NCBI RefSeq assembly: GCF_023101765.2
Contig: NC_064218.1
Location: forward strand, 8,494,001 to 8,558,000
DNA length: 64,000 nt
Direction of reading: 5' to 3'
Source of the DNA: Spodoptera frugiperda
Taxonomy: Eukaryota; Arthropoda; Insecta; Lepidoptera; Noctuidae
Shown here one piece after another: positions 1-11,239 of this stretch. Made by a program: the position numbers and the translations under genes. A model generated the notes under the pieces. That model was not told where the DNA came from and made no database searches. It saw only the letters and a list, made by a program, of their open reading frames with translations. Position 1 is the stretch's first letter. The number at the start of each line of letters is the position of its first letter.

Positions 1-575
1 TCTTCTTATTCCTGGCGATCTTGGAGGGAATCCAAAGTGAGTATCTTGTTTCATCATTTGTATAATTTTATATTGGTATAGGCCGGCAAACGAACTGATC
101 GAATCGCCTGATGGTAAGCAATCGACACCTGAAACACCAGTGTCGAGTTACAAGTGCGTTGTTGGCTTTTTAAGGGTAGGGGATTTGAGGATAATTGCAG
201 GGAAATTGGGGATTGGGGAAATTGAGGAAGAAACTCTGATAGTCTTACTCACACGGCGAAACATAACATAATTGTGAAAGCGTTGCACACATGTACTATT
301 TTGATCCGATAATGTTTGGCAGAGATAAATATCTGGAGAATTATAGGCCTGCAATAACACGTAGGCTACTTTTTATCCTGCCACTGAAAGAAGCTGGTAT
401 TAATCACATTTACTTTGTTTCAGGTGCACCAACATTTTGCCTATTTTTCAACTGTTATCAACGACCATCATATTCTTCTTCACAAAACACAGAAATTCAC
501 AAAAATACTTACATTAATAATGGTCACCATAACGTCTTGATTGTTGGTCAAGGAGACACCAATCGCAATGGATAA
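1..575 (+). CDS. Gene B: small secreted peptide, 5' end missing
   Basis: Visible coding parts are the 3' 36 nt of exon 2 (1-36) and exon 3 (424-575). Exon 2 ends at a gtgagt donor and exon 3 follows a tttgtttcag acceptor. Exon 2 encodes the end of a signal peptide (FLFLAILEGIQ). The split codon gives S, then exon 3 encodes APTFCLFFNCYQ and a Ser/Asn/His-rich tail ending GQGDTNRNG. By comparison with gene C the full protein would be about 68 residues; exon 1 (MKFI) should lie within about 400 nt to the left of the window. Two cysteines are spaced C-X4-C. Introns and 3'UTR are almost identical to genes A and C while the tail differs. The family is not recognised. Secretion is inferred from the signal peptide; function is unknown. 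Confidence 0.72.
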
Positions 576-826
576 TTATTGTTCTATTAAATGTATGCTC
601 ATCACTAGTCCCAGTAAGCATGAATAGTAAACATTATACCTGAACCTAGAACCAAACCGCGGCATTACTACTTTAGCAGAAATTAATCGTGATGGGCAGC
701 TACCTGCGGACAGTGATTCGTTCAACATTCTTGCTGCTACTGGACTAGGTGTTCCAATATATAGTTAATATAGTTCCCATATGAACATGAATGTGACAGT
801 GTCGACTGTCGGTCTCCTACTACAGT

Positions 827-832
827 AATAAA
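827..832 (+). terminator. Poly(A) signal of gene B
   Basis: AATAAA in the context cagtAATAAAgtg, about 250 nt after the stop codon. The same hexamer and context occur after genes A and C. Confidence 0.6.
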
Positions 833-1896
833 GTGTTATCTAGTATTCTAATCCAGATTTTTATTTAATACATATACCTAGTCATCATCCTTTCTACTTC
901 CCGAAAACATAAGCAATTGCATAAGCAATACATTTTCAATCTTATAAATAACAAAAGATGAATAATACAGTTGAATAATTATATATTATATATTTTTATG
1001 GTATCAGCCGGTAAACGAGCAGACGGGTCACCTGATCGTAAGCAATCGCCGCCGCCCATGGACACACAAATCACTAAAGGGGTTACAAGTGCGTTGCCGG
1101 CCTTTGAGGGTCTAAACCACAACCTAATCAAGAATCAGCTATTTGTAAGATTGGGGTAATTGGGCCTTCAGTAACCTCACTCACACAACGCAAGAGTTGT
1201 ATCCCGTCGGTTTCCCGTGAGGCCGCAGTATCACTCCAGTCGAGCCGGCCCATTCGTGCCGAAGCATGGCTCTCCCACACTTGTGTGTGTCGCAGTGCCT
1301 GTTTCACCACATACAAGAACGGATAAATGATTGACTGAATAGATTTCTCTCAAAAACCGTAATTAATGGTAAAAACTATAAATCAATAAGAACATTCTAT
1401 CTTGGACCTGAAACATTAGACACCTTTCTTCTCTATACTATACTATATACGAATAATATTTTTTTAAGACTTGGAATCTGAAAAGTACCTTTTACATACA
1501 TACATACATAACCTCACGCCTGTCTCCCATGGGGGTAGGCAGACACAATGGAACGCCAATTGCCACGGTTCTTACACACTTAAAAGTACCTTTTTACATT
1601 TCGATATAAGTATTTAGAAATATAAGTATTTAGTTTGTGGTTCGTACTAAGTTTATTAGGACGCCACTAGGATATGACAAAGAAGAAAGTCGTAAGAATA
1701 CCGAAGTATATACTATAGGCCACACACCCATCTGCCCACCTGCCCCGGAGGGCAGAGGTGCGCATGGACAGCGCTACACCCACTTTTCACCAGTTACTTT
1801 ATAAATTACAGCCTATTACCAATCATACACCAGACAGGTGGCTACAATTCCAGACTCCGTGTTTTTACTGAGAAGAAAATTTTATTTTAACTAAAA

Positions 1897-2000
1897 GTTA
1901 ATCTCGTTGGTCGAGTGGTCGCTGGTAGATTCCCAGGTCGGGCAAAGTATTGCTGTGGTTGTTTTGTTTGACAACGTGAGCCTACGTTTCCACTGGAGTA
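1897..2000 (+). repeat. tRNA-derived SINE fragment in the palindrome spacer
   Basis: Contains ctcgttggtcgagtggtcgc (A-box-like) and a gattcccaggtcgggcaaag stretch (B-box region). A related copy with a longer internal part lies at 7687-7860. The adjacent 1740-1870 is the 3' half of a related SINE in reverse orientation. Confidence 0.55.
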
Positions 2001-2900
2001 CAGGAATATTGGGTACAAGACTATTGTATAGCGTGGCACGGCGCACGGAGAGGCCACGCACGATGTAGGAGCTGTATGACCGAAAGCTGCGCTGTGATAA
2101 GTGAGCATGGGTGTGTGGCCTATAGTATATACTTCGGTATTCTTACGACTTTCTTCTTTGTCATATCCTAGTGGCGTCCTAATAAACTTAGTACGAACCA
2201 CGAAGGTACAAATTAAATACATATATTATCGAAATGCACAAAGGTACTTTTCAATTCCCAAGTCTTGAAAAAATATTTTTCGTATATATAGTATAGAGAA
2301 GAAAGGTGTCTAATGTTTCAGGTCCAAGATAGAATGTTCTTATTGATTTATAGATTTTACCATTAATTACGGTTTTTGAGAGAAATCTATTCAGTCAATC
2401 ATTTATCCGTTCTTGTATGTGGTGAAACAGGCACTGCGACACACACAAGTGTGGGAGAGCCAGGCTTCGGCACAAATGTGCGGGCTCGAATGGAGTGATA
2501 CTGCGGCCTCACAGAAATCCGACAGGATACAACTCTTGCGTTGTGTGAGTGAGGTTACTGAAGGCCCGATTACCCCAATCTTACAAATCGCTGATTCTTG
2601 ATTAGGTTGTGGTTTAGACCCTCAAAGGCCGGCAACGCACTTGTAACGCCATTAGTGATTTGTGTGTCCATGGGCGGCGGCGATTGCTTACGATCAGGTG
2701 ACCGGTCTGCTCGTTTACCGGCTAATACCATAAAAAGTATATACATCTTCATTCAACTAAATTATTCATCTTTTGTTATTTATAACTTATAAGATTGGAA
2801 ATGTATTGCTTATGCAATTGCTTATGTTTCGGGAAGTAGAAAGAATGATGACTAGGTATGTGTATTAAATAAAAATCTGGATTAGAATACTAGACTACAC

Positions 2901-2906
2901 TTTATT
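2901..2906 (-). terminator. Poly(A) signal of gene A
   Basis: Minus-strand AATAAA in the same cagt...gtg context as in genes B and C, about 235 nt past the stop codon. Confidence 0.6.
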
Positions 2907-3139
2907 ACTGTAGTAGGAGACCGACAGTCGACACTGTCACATTCATGTTCATATTGGAACTGCGGGCACCTAGTCCAGCAGCAAGAATGTTGAACGAATC
3001 ACTGTCCGCAGGTAGCTGCCCATCACGATTAATTTCTGCTAAAGTAGTAATGCCGCGGTTTGGTTCTAGGTTCAGGTATAATGTTTACTATTCATGCTTA
3101 CTGGGACTAGTGATGAGCATACATTTAATAGAACAATAA

Positions 3140-5841
3140 TTATCCACTGGGAAAGGTGCCAACTGTCATGCCGTTATGGTGACCATTATTATAGAAATTA
3201 TTTAAGTAATTGTAAAGATGTTGATTCGAGTAATAATTTGCGGTATTTTGCGTATTTTGTAAATAAATTGGATAAATATTTGTTTGTTGATAACAGGGCC
3301 AAAATAGGCAAAATGTTGGTGCACCTGAAACAAAGTAAATGTGATTAATACCAGCTTCGTTCAGTGGCAGGATAAAAAGTAGCCTACGTGTTATTGCAGC
3401 CCTATAATTCTCCAGATATTTATCTCTGCCAAACATTATCGGATCAAAATAGGACATGTGTGCAACCCTTTCACAATTATCTTTCACTATCGGACGTGTG
3501 TACAACGTTTGCACACTTATTTTTCACCGTATAAGTAAGGTTACCGTAGGCCTTACCTCAATCTCCCCAATCCCCAAATCCCCTAAACTTAAAAAGCCAA
3601 CAACGCACTTGTAACTCGACACTGGTGTTTCAGGTGTCGATTGCTTACCATCAGGCGATTCGATCAGTTCGTTTGCCGGCCTATACCAATATAGAATTAT
3701 ACAAACTAGTGGTCGCCTAGTGGTCGAAATTCGACCATATACGATTTAATTTACAATACCACTTAACATACGTTCAAGGATAATTTTTATTTAACGAATT
3801 GCTATTCGTTTTGTAAAATTCAAATTAATATATTCCGGCGCATCATGAATTACCCAACCTCCTTCAATGAGAAACCTCTTTTTATATGAGACGTGAGAAT
3901 ATTATCGCAATGTCTGTCCATTTTGACGTTTTGTCAAATACATGGTAGTGTGTGTAATGTTTTATTTATTGTTAATGTACTTTATAAGCATTATTTTTGA
4001 AAATAATATAATATAATTATAATAAAATGCTTTATTTGTTTTTAACAAGATTACATCAAATAAACCCACCAAACTGTTAAGCAGTTTGACGGCGAATAGC
4101 GCTCTAAATTATATTCTATTATTATATGAACTAACAACAAAAACCTCGGAACAAACTTTACCTTAACAAAAAAATTAAATTAACTTCTATTAACAAACTA
4201 TATACTACATACTTATATTTATTACTATATACTTTATATTAACTATATCATACAACATACTGTAAGTACTATGTTTTTGGTAAGTTCGGTAAGTAACATT
4301 TTTCCTTATTTATTTTACTGCTAATATTCCTTAACCAATCGTTTTCATTATATAATGTCGGAATCAGATACTTATTGGTTCTTGACCCATAATAATTTTT
4401 ACTCGGTGGACGGACTAGCTTATTTTCTCTTACACGCCTTGTATTGTATTTATTTGTAACTTTTTCTTTATTTTGCTGACTATAAAATTGTTCAAGAATC
4501 AAAAAGTATTTGGCCCGGTCGTGAACAGGAAGTATTTTACATGGAATATACAATTTCTCATAGTTCTGTTTACAGTTTTGTTTGACTTTAGGTGGTACAA
4601 GGTATTTAAGAAAGCGGATTTGCAAGGACTTAATGACACTTAACCCGTAACCTATTAGCGATTCGACTAGAGCAAAATAAACAATGCGTAACGTTTTTCT
4701 ACTTAGTGGCGCTTTTAGTACATAAAACTTGCTCAAAACTGCTCTAAGCTTTGTGCACACTGTGTCAACGTGCGTCCGCCAGTTGGCGTGGCTGTCCACC
4801 CACAGCCCCAGATACTTAAATGTTTTAACATATTCTATATTTTGACAATTACAACTAATGTTATTTGCATGCAAGCACTCGTAAGTATGACCCTGTATAC
4901 TAATATCTGAACTATTGAATCGTTTTGCAACTAAGTTATGAGGTGAGTATAAGTTAATTATTTTGGTTTTATTTACATTCAGGATGATTCCATTATCATG
5001 CGCCCACTTGGTGATGTTAATGAAATCCTCCTGAATCACGGCTCTGGCTTCGAGTATATTTTTAGAAGAATATAGTAAGCACATATCATCTGCGTACATG
5101 TAAACTTGGCACTTTTTAACCACATTTGCTACGCTGTTCACGTGCATGATGTATCCGACTGGCCCGAACACGGATCCGGTCGGCACTCCCAGAGCAACTC
5201 CAGCTTCCCGTCCCGTGATACCCGCCAAGCTAGTCTGGATGGTTCTTTCGTTTAGGTAAGTACGGAACCACATATTAGTGGGTCCCCTGATACCACAATC
5301 AATACCACAATCAAAAATATTAGCGTTCTGGACTTCTCTTACACATAAACTATAAGTGTACCAAATTTTATGCTCCTACGTCCGTGCAATTTTCGTAAAA
5401 ATGGGTACAAAGTTTTTGCATCACGTATTAATATACAAATGATGAAACAAGATACTCACTTTGGATTCCCTCCAAGATCGCCAGGAATAAGAAGACACAC
5501 ACCTGTAACAATTATTGTAACCTTTGTAACACATTCACACAAACACCTTATTGAACCAATACTAAGTCAATATGCAACCAATGCTAATGCATTTGTTTCA
5601 CGTTTAAACGGTGCATCTAGTCCTATAAAATTGCCATTTCAACTCAAAGTACCTAGTACTATTTTACTAGCAGTCTTTTTTTGAGAGGGAAATGTGATCT
5701 AATGACTTCTCCCACATTGGGCCAGGAATAAGAAGACACACAAAGTAAATAATTATTTTGGCACCTGTACCAAAATAATTATTTACTTTTTAGCTTCTCT
5801 TAAATAACTAATAAATGAACAGTACTTACAATGAACTTCAT
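3140..5841 (-). CDS. Gene A: small secreted peptide with C-X4-C motif
   Basis: Three coding exons on the minus strand: exon 1 5830-5841 (ATGAAGTTCATT, MKFI, gtaagt donor), exon 2 5460-5502 (43 nt, VCVFLFLAILEGIQ, gtgagt donor) and exon 3 3140-3324. Phases are 0 then 1. The product is 79 residues. A signal peptide covers about 1-20, then comes APTFCLFWPCYQ and a Tyr/Asn/Gln-rich stretch ending NNGHHNGMTVGTFPSG. Exon 3 is longer than in B (152 nt) and C (137 nt), and the middle cannot be aligned well although the flanking intron and 3'UTR are nearly identical. Intron 2 is enlarged to 2.1 kb by a LINE insertion. The family is not recognised; silk, immune or other secreted roles are all possible. 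Confidence 0.8.
3706..5431 (-). mobile_element. 5'-truncated non-LTR retrotransposon (LINE) in gene A intron 2
   Basis: The insert is flanked by an 8-bp direct repeat TATACAAA (3698-3705 and 5432-5439), as expected for a target-site duplication. Genes B and C lack it at the same intron position. An open frame on the minus strand (4269-5273, 334 codons) is the C-terminal part of a reverse transcriptase: YADD active-site box, then NVNKTK and FKYLGLWVDSHANWRTHVD, typical of jockey/CR1-type LINEs. The 3' end is a short repeated tail (ggcgaccactag twice) with no poly(A). The upstream RT region and endonuclease are missing. Confidence 0.85.
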
Positions 5842-5900
5842 CGCTGCGGTACTCGCACTCTACAACACAGAGACTGGCTACACTGCTCGAGCTGGGCGTC

Positions 5901-5967
5901 GAACTGACGATATGTGCACACCACGCTAACATTTATATGGTTTCACTTATCTCCTGGTGACGTCCCG
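5901..5967 (-). promoter_or_regulatory. Core promoter of gene A
   Basis: On the minus strand a TATAAAT box (5931-5937) lies 32 bp before the A of a TCAGT initiator (A at 5905). Transcribed sequence after it starts TCAGTTCGACGCCCAGCTC, a block also found in C and, with changes, in D and E. Just upstream are a GATA-type site (AGATAAG, about 5945-5951) and a CRE-like TGACGTC (5958-5964 read on the plus strand). TATA-to-initiator spacing is identical in A, C, D and E. Confidence 0.65.
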
Positions 5968-8900
5968 CCAGATTATTCATTTGTTTATAAATATAATTAT
6001 TTCGTAAGTATCAGCCATGCTTGAGAGTACTTAGACACCACTGTCAAATGGTGAAGGAAAACGTCGTGAGGAAACAGGTTTCCTCACGATGTTTATTATT
6101 ACAACTTACAATCGCCATATACAAATATACAAATAAGTTGGAAATCAATATACAAATAAGTTGGAAATCGCCCACCTGCTTTGAGCCAACGTGGTAATTA
6201 ATGCTCAAACCTTCTCTGCATGAGAAGAGGCCCATATTCAGCTGTGGCCACCTATAGGCTGATGATGATGACCCATGCTTAACTTATTTAATGACGTTAT
6301 CTTTCTCCTACACGATTAACAATGTACTTCCAATACCTTTGGATTCCTGAAGCTTTGTTATGGGAGAGGAAAATCATAAAATGACTCCTCCCACCTCCTG
6401 AGACGTGAACGAGGAGCCTGTAAGGGCCAGACTTCGGTAACTCATTGGATTGGTAGACAAACAATTCTATTTCGACGTCTTAAAAACACCCCTTTGTGAT
6501 TTAGTAAATAAACAAAAGGAAACAAAGATAGTTTTAGCGTTTTGGAAATACCAATCACTGTGACTACGATGTTATCAAGAACTCGGGTCAAATACCAAGG
6601 CACAATCTTTTAAAATAAATTCGTAAACTAAAATAAACAATAATATGCAACTACAAAACGAACAGACGTGTACTAATACACACCTTTTGTCGGTGAAGTT
6701 ATTATTCCTTATGTAAAAGTTGAGCCCCGGTAACACAACGCAAGCGTTGTTTCACGCCGGTGTACTGTGAGGCCGTGGTATCACTCCGGTAGAGCCGACC
6801 CATGCGTGCCGAAACATGGCTCCCCCACGTGTCTGTTACCACCTCTGTATATACCATATAATACTTTATGTACCTGCTTTCAACGTTAACGACGTCGTGA
6901 ATGTTTGAGAGTCACTATCACGACGGGCGACGGGCCGACGTATCACCTGACGGTAAGCAATCGCCGCCGCCCATGGACACTTGAAACACCGGAGGCGTTA
7001 CAAGTGCGTTGCCTGCTTTTTGGGGGTTAGGAATTTAAGGGTTGTTGTTCGGGAATCGGGGACTGGGAAGGGGGTATTGGGCCTCCGGTAACCGTGAGTT
7101 TACCGAGTGTGTGAGTGAGTGCTCACACAACGAAACAAAAACAACGATGTCACTGATTAGGTAGTAAATCACCTACAATGATTGAATGTCTGAGAATGAC
7201 CATCAAAACACTGATTGGATAGATACAACGTTGTGTAGCGGCAAGCATTGTGGTCTGCGACACTGTGACATCGAATTGTTCCTCAACCCGCCGCACTGCC
7301 AACGACACATAGGTGCCACTAGGTGCACCGACATCTCGGGGCCTACTCTAATTCAACGAAAAACGAAGTTTCTTCCCAAACTTCGCAGATTGCATTACAA
7401 TTCTATTTATTGCGAACTTTCGTGAACAAAAATGAACGAATGAAATGAAGATAAATAAATAAGTTTTGATATGAAATTAAAAATAAAACGTTATTTCAAG
7501 TAATTCTATTAGTAAATCAATAAAATCGGATTCGAGACACGGAGTAGGCCCCCAGCACTCGGCAGTACCACGGAAAGCGCGTATACGCAAGTCTTGGCGA
7601 GTTGTCGTTTGAGCTTGCGCATCCGTAGCGGCTGCTGAGCTGTGCCAACGACACATTGTCACCACAAATTGCTAATGTACGGTAAAAGTTAATCTCGTTG
7701 GTCGAGTGGTCGCAAGTGTGACTGCCGGGCAAGGGATCTCGGGTTAGATTCCCAGGTCGGGCAAAGTATTGCTGGGGTTGTTTTGTTTGATAACGTGGGC
7801 CTACGTTTCGACTGGAGTACAGGAATATTACCCAAGACTATTGTATAGCGTGGCACGGCGCACGGAGAGGCCACGCACGATGTAGGAGCTGTATGACTGA
7901 AAACTGCGCTGCGATAAGTGAGCTGTACAATGTACATAGTCTTGGGTCATATGCGTGTACTCCAGTGGAAACATAGACCCACGTTGACAGCGTTGAGCTA
8001 TGTAACCGCCTATTCGAGCAAGCCACGCGTGTATCAATGACGTCAATTCATGCGTAGCCTCTCCGTGGGTTGCAGTGGACACAACCACATACATTTTCTT
8101 ACACATGCGTAGCCTCTCCGTGCACCGCGCTGGGCCCGCGGCTTAATTCCTTGTTTGAACCTAAAACTATCTCTTAAAAGATAAGTTGAAAGCACTATGA
8201 CGTCACTTTTTTCATACTGGTGTTAGTAGGGAACAGAAATTAATCATTTACAATGAAACCTTGTTACATGAGACATCAAGGGACCTGCAAATTGGAATCA
8301 CTCATAGAGGTATTCGACTAACCCAGAGACTCAGATAACCAGGTATAAATAAAAAATTGTCTCTTTTACAGAGTGTCCCATTGATAGAGGTGAGAATACA
8401 AGTTATTTCGGATAGAGAGGTGTGATTTTGAAATAAAACATGATATATGCACAGTTGTGCAGATTTGCAATTAATAAGAAGTGAAGAAATAAAACGATAT
8501 TATCTTGTCTTATTATTACGAGCTGCCGTATCACCTGATGGTAAGCAATCGCCGCCGCCCATGGGCACTTGAAACACCAGGTGCATTGCCGGCATTTTAT
8601 TTTATTTTATTTTTTTTTTAATTATGCATGTTTTTTTTAATAAATAAATAAATTTTGGGGGTTAGGAATTTAAGGGCCGGAAGAAGGGGGAATCAGGCCT
8701 TCGGTAACCTCACTCATACAACGCAAGCGTTGTTTCACGTCGGTTTTCGGTGAGGCCGTGGTATCACTCCGGTCGAGCCGGCCCATTCGTGTCGAAGCAT
8801 GGCTCTCTCACACTTAAAATCTCAGTTCATGCATTTTAAATTCACTTGCTGTCTCAGTTGTAGAAGTAACTTCGATGATAAATCAAAAGAACCAATCCCA

Positions 8901-8984
8901 GATAAAGGAGGTTGTTTTTCATTAATTAAAGTTAAGCACGGGTGACACTTACGGAATGATTATATTTATAAACAAATAAATAAT
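5968..8984. other. Intergenic spacer between divergent genes A and C, repeat-filled
   Basis: No gene is supported here. It holds a dispersed repeat at about 6030-6270 (left-right inverted tcctcacgat segments). Pieces of an abundant repeat family marked by ctgatggtaagcaatcgccg lie at 6725-6830, 6925-7135 and 8520-8815. At about 7180-7470 and 23820-24080 there is a MITE-like repeat with shared gaagtttcgt ends. A SINE/hairpin composite occupies 7687-7990. Confidence 0.6.
7687..7990 (+). repeat. tRNA-SINE head fused to an inverted-repeat element
   Basis: A tRNA-like head (ctcgttggtcgagtggtcgc, then a gattccc B-box region) is followed by inverted arms. The segment from about 7793 (aacgtgggcctacgtttcga...) to the acccaagact stretch matches the reverse complement of about 7935-7985 (agtcttgggt ... 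agacccacgtt). RNA from it would fold into a long hairpin. Confidence 0.6.
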
Positions 8985-9002
8985 CAGGCGGGACGTCACC
9001 AG

Positions 9003-9055
9003 GAGATAAGTGAAACCATATAAATGTGAGCGTGGTGTGCACATATCGTCAGTTC
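9003..9055 (+). promoter_or_regulatory. Core promoter of gene C
   Basis: TATAAAT at 9019-9025 and a TCAGT initiator with its A at 9051 (32 bp). Upstream AGATAAG and gacgtca match the gene A promoter almost base for base. Confidence 0.65.
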
Positions 9056-9114
9056 GACGCCCAGCTCGAGCAGTGTATCCAGTCTCTGTGTTGTAGAGTG
9101 CGAGTACCGCAGCG

Positions 9115-10015
9115 ATGAAGTTCATTGTAAGTACTGTTCATTTATTAGTTATTTAAGAGAAGCTAAAAAGTAAATAATTATTGTATTGCAATTACAATTA
9201 CAGTACAGGTACCAAAATAATTATTTACTTTGTGTGCCTTCTTATTCCTGGCCCAATGTGGGAGAAGTCATTAGATCACATTTCCCTCTCAAAAAAAGAC
9301 TGCTAGTAAAATAGTACTAGGTACTTTGAGTTGAAATGGCAATTTTATAGGACTAGAAGCACCGTTTAAATGTGAAACAAATGCATTAGCATTGGTTACA
9401 TATTGACTTAGTATTGGTTCAATAAGGTGTTTGTGTGAATGTGTTACAAAGGTTACAATAATTGTTACAGGTGTGTGTCTTCTTATTCCTGGCGATCTTG
9501 GAGGGAATCCAAAGTGAGTATCTTGTTTCATCATTTGTATAATATTATATTGGTACAGGCCGGCAAACGAACTGATCGAATCGCCTGATGGTAAGCAATC
9601 GACACCTGAAACACCAGTGTTGAGTTACAAGTGCGTTGTTGGCTTTTTAAGGGTAGGGGATTTGAGGATAATTGGAAATTGGAAGAAACTCCGATAGTCT
9701 TACTCACACGGCGAAACATAACATAATTGTGAAAGCGTTGCACACATGTCCTATTTTGATCCGATAATGTTTGGCAGAGACAAATATCTGGAGAATTATA
9801 GGCCTGCAATAACACGTAGGCTACTTTTTATCCTGCCACTGAACGAAGCTGGTATTAATCACATTTACTTTGTTTCAGGTGCACCAACATTTTGCCTATT
9901 TTTCAACTGTTATCAACCACCACCATATTTTTCTACACAAAACACAGAAATTTACAAAAATACTTACATTAATACTGGTCACCATAACGTCATGATAGTC
10001 AATCCCAGTGGATAA
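9115..10015 (+). CDS. Gene C: small secreted peptide, complete copy
   Basis: Exon 1 is 9115-9126 (MKFI), exon 2 9471-9513 (43 nt, VCVFLFLAILEGIQ) and exon 3 9879-10015. The product is 63 residues: signal peptide to about residue 20, then APTFCLFFNCYQPPPYFSTQ and a tail with NTGHHNVMIVNPSG at the C terminus. All three junctions have GT/AG sites and the same phases as gene A. Cysteines are C-X4-C; the last residue is Gly, which could in principle be amidated if processed. It is an inverted copy of gene A without the LINE. An AATAAA lies at 10249-10254. The family is unrecognised and the function unknown. Confidence 0.82.
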
Positions 10016-10248
10016 TTATTGTTCTATTAAATGTATGCTCATCACTAGTCCCAGTAAGCATGAATAGTAAACATTATACCTGAACCTAGAACCAAACCGC
10101 GGCATTACTACTTTAGCAGAAATGTATCGTGATGGGCAGCTACCTGCGGACAGTGACTCGTTCAACATTCTTGCTGCTGGACTAGGTGCCCGCAGTTCCA
10201 ATATGAACATGAATGTGACAGTGTCGACTGTCGGTCTCCTACTACAGT

Positions 10249-10254
10249 AATAAA
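10249..10254 (+). terminator. Poly(A) signal of gene C
   Basis: AATAAA in cagtAATAAAgtgg, about 235 nt after the stop. Homology with the gene B locus continues to about 10400. Confidence 0.6.
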
Positions 10255-10691
10255 GTGGTATCTAGTATTCTAATCCAGATTTTTATTTAATACATATACC
10301 TAGTCATCATCCTTTCTACTTTCCGAAAATATAGGCAGATGTGTACATTACATACATTTCCAATCTTATAAATAACAAAAGATGTACAACATGGCTGAAT
10401 TTATATTTGTATAGCATTCTTTTGAAAAAATAAAATGCAAGAAAGGTTTTTCACATGATGTAGGTACTATCTGCAAACTTTACGGTTGTACAGTTTTAAA
10501 CAAAATCCTGTGGCAAACTCGGTATCCACCGGACATTTTCCCTGTGGTCGCTTGCGCACAGTCTATCTTAATAACACCTAATGGTGGTCGACTGCCAACT
10601 TTGTCGATTGTACTATGCAGAAGTAAAAACCTTAATGCAACTATGTTTCATGTCATTTATGACTCTTAAAGTTCAGAATTTGACTTGAATT

Positions 10692-10908
10692 TGACTGCAC
10701 GGTTGGTGTGGTGGCTGGGCAACTGGCTGTCGCGCAACGTGTAGCGGGTTTGATTCCCGCACGGAGCAACTCTTTGTGTGATCCACAAATTGTTGTTTCG
10801 GGTCTGGGTGTCATGTGCATGTGAACTTGTATGTTTGTAAACGCACCCACGACACAGGAGAAAATCCTAATGTGGGGCAACGTTTTTTTAAGAAAAAAAA
10901 AAAATAAA
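10692..10908 (+). mobile_element. tRNA-derived SINE, family I
   Basis: Starts with tgcacggttggtgtggtggc (A-box-like), has a gcgggtttgattcccgc B box, a body caactctttgtgtgatccac, and ends ggcaacgttttttt followed by an A-rich tail. Other copies lie at 12359, 16676, 16985, 28568 and 63786. Confidence 0.8.
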
Positions 10909-11239
10909 ATAATATAAAACACGTCATAGTTTTACACAATTTATTTAACATAGTCATAAATTAATATACTACAAAAATACTTTACATAACTTATTGTGCC
11001 TGCATTAGAAGACACAATATTACGAACAGTCAGTCAAGTTGTTTGATTGAACACAGTGACAGTAACCATTGGTTGGTTTAGTAGTCAACCGACACAAGTC
11101 ACATGGTAAATATTATTATAAATAATGCTTTATAAACTAATCCTAATAGTCTTTTTGGTTTGGTTTGTTTTTACGCCTAGAACATAAAGTAAATCAAGGT
11201 TTTGTGGCAAGCCAGGTCGTGTATAATGCGTGGCCATCT

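Larger units (their letters stand above)
1..3705. repeat. Large inverted duplication (palindrome)
   Basis: The left arm (1 to about 1733) reappears as the reverse complement at about 2108-3705. The spacer of about 375 bp contains two oppositely oriented tRNA-SINE pieces. The arms carry gene B exon 3 and 3'UTR (left) and gene A exon 3 and 3'UTR (right), plus a shared dispersed repeat (about 1003-1290 and 2410-2735). The right arm is interrupted by a LINE at 3706-5431 and resumes after it. Intron and UTR portions differ at only a few positions; exon 3 differs strongly. Confidence 0.85.

Noticed and set aside
4269..5273. 334-codon frame as a host gene
   Set aside because: YADD and following motifs mark it as reverse transcriptase; it lies inside a LINE with a target-site duplication.
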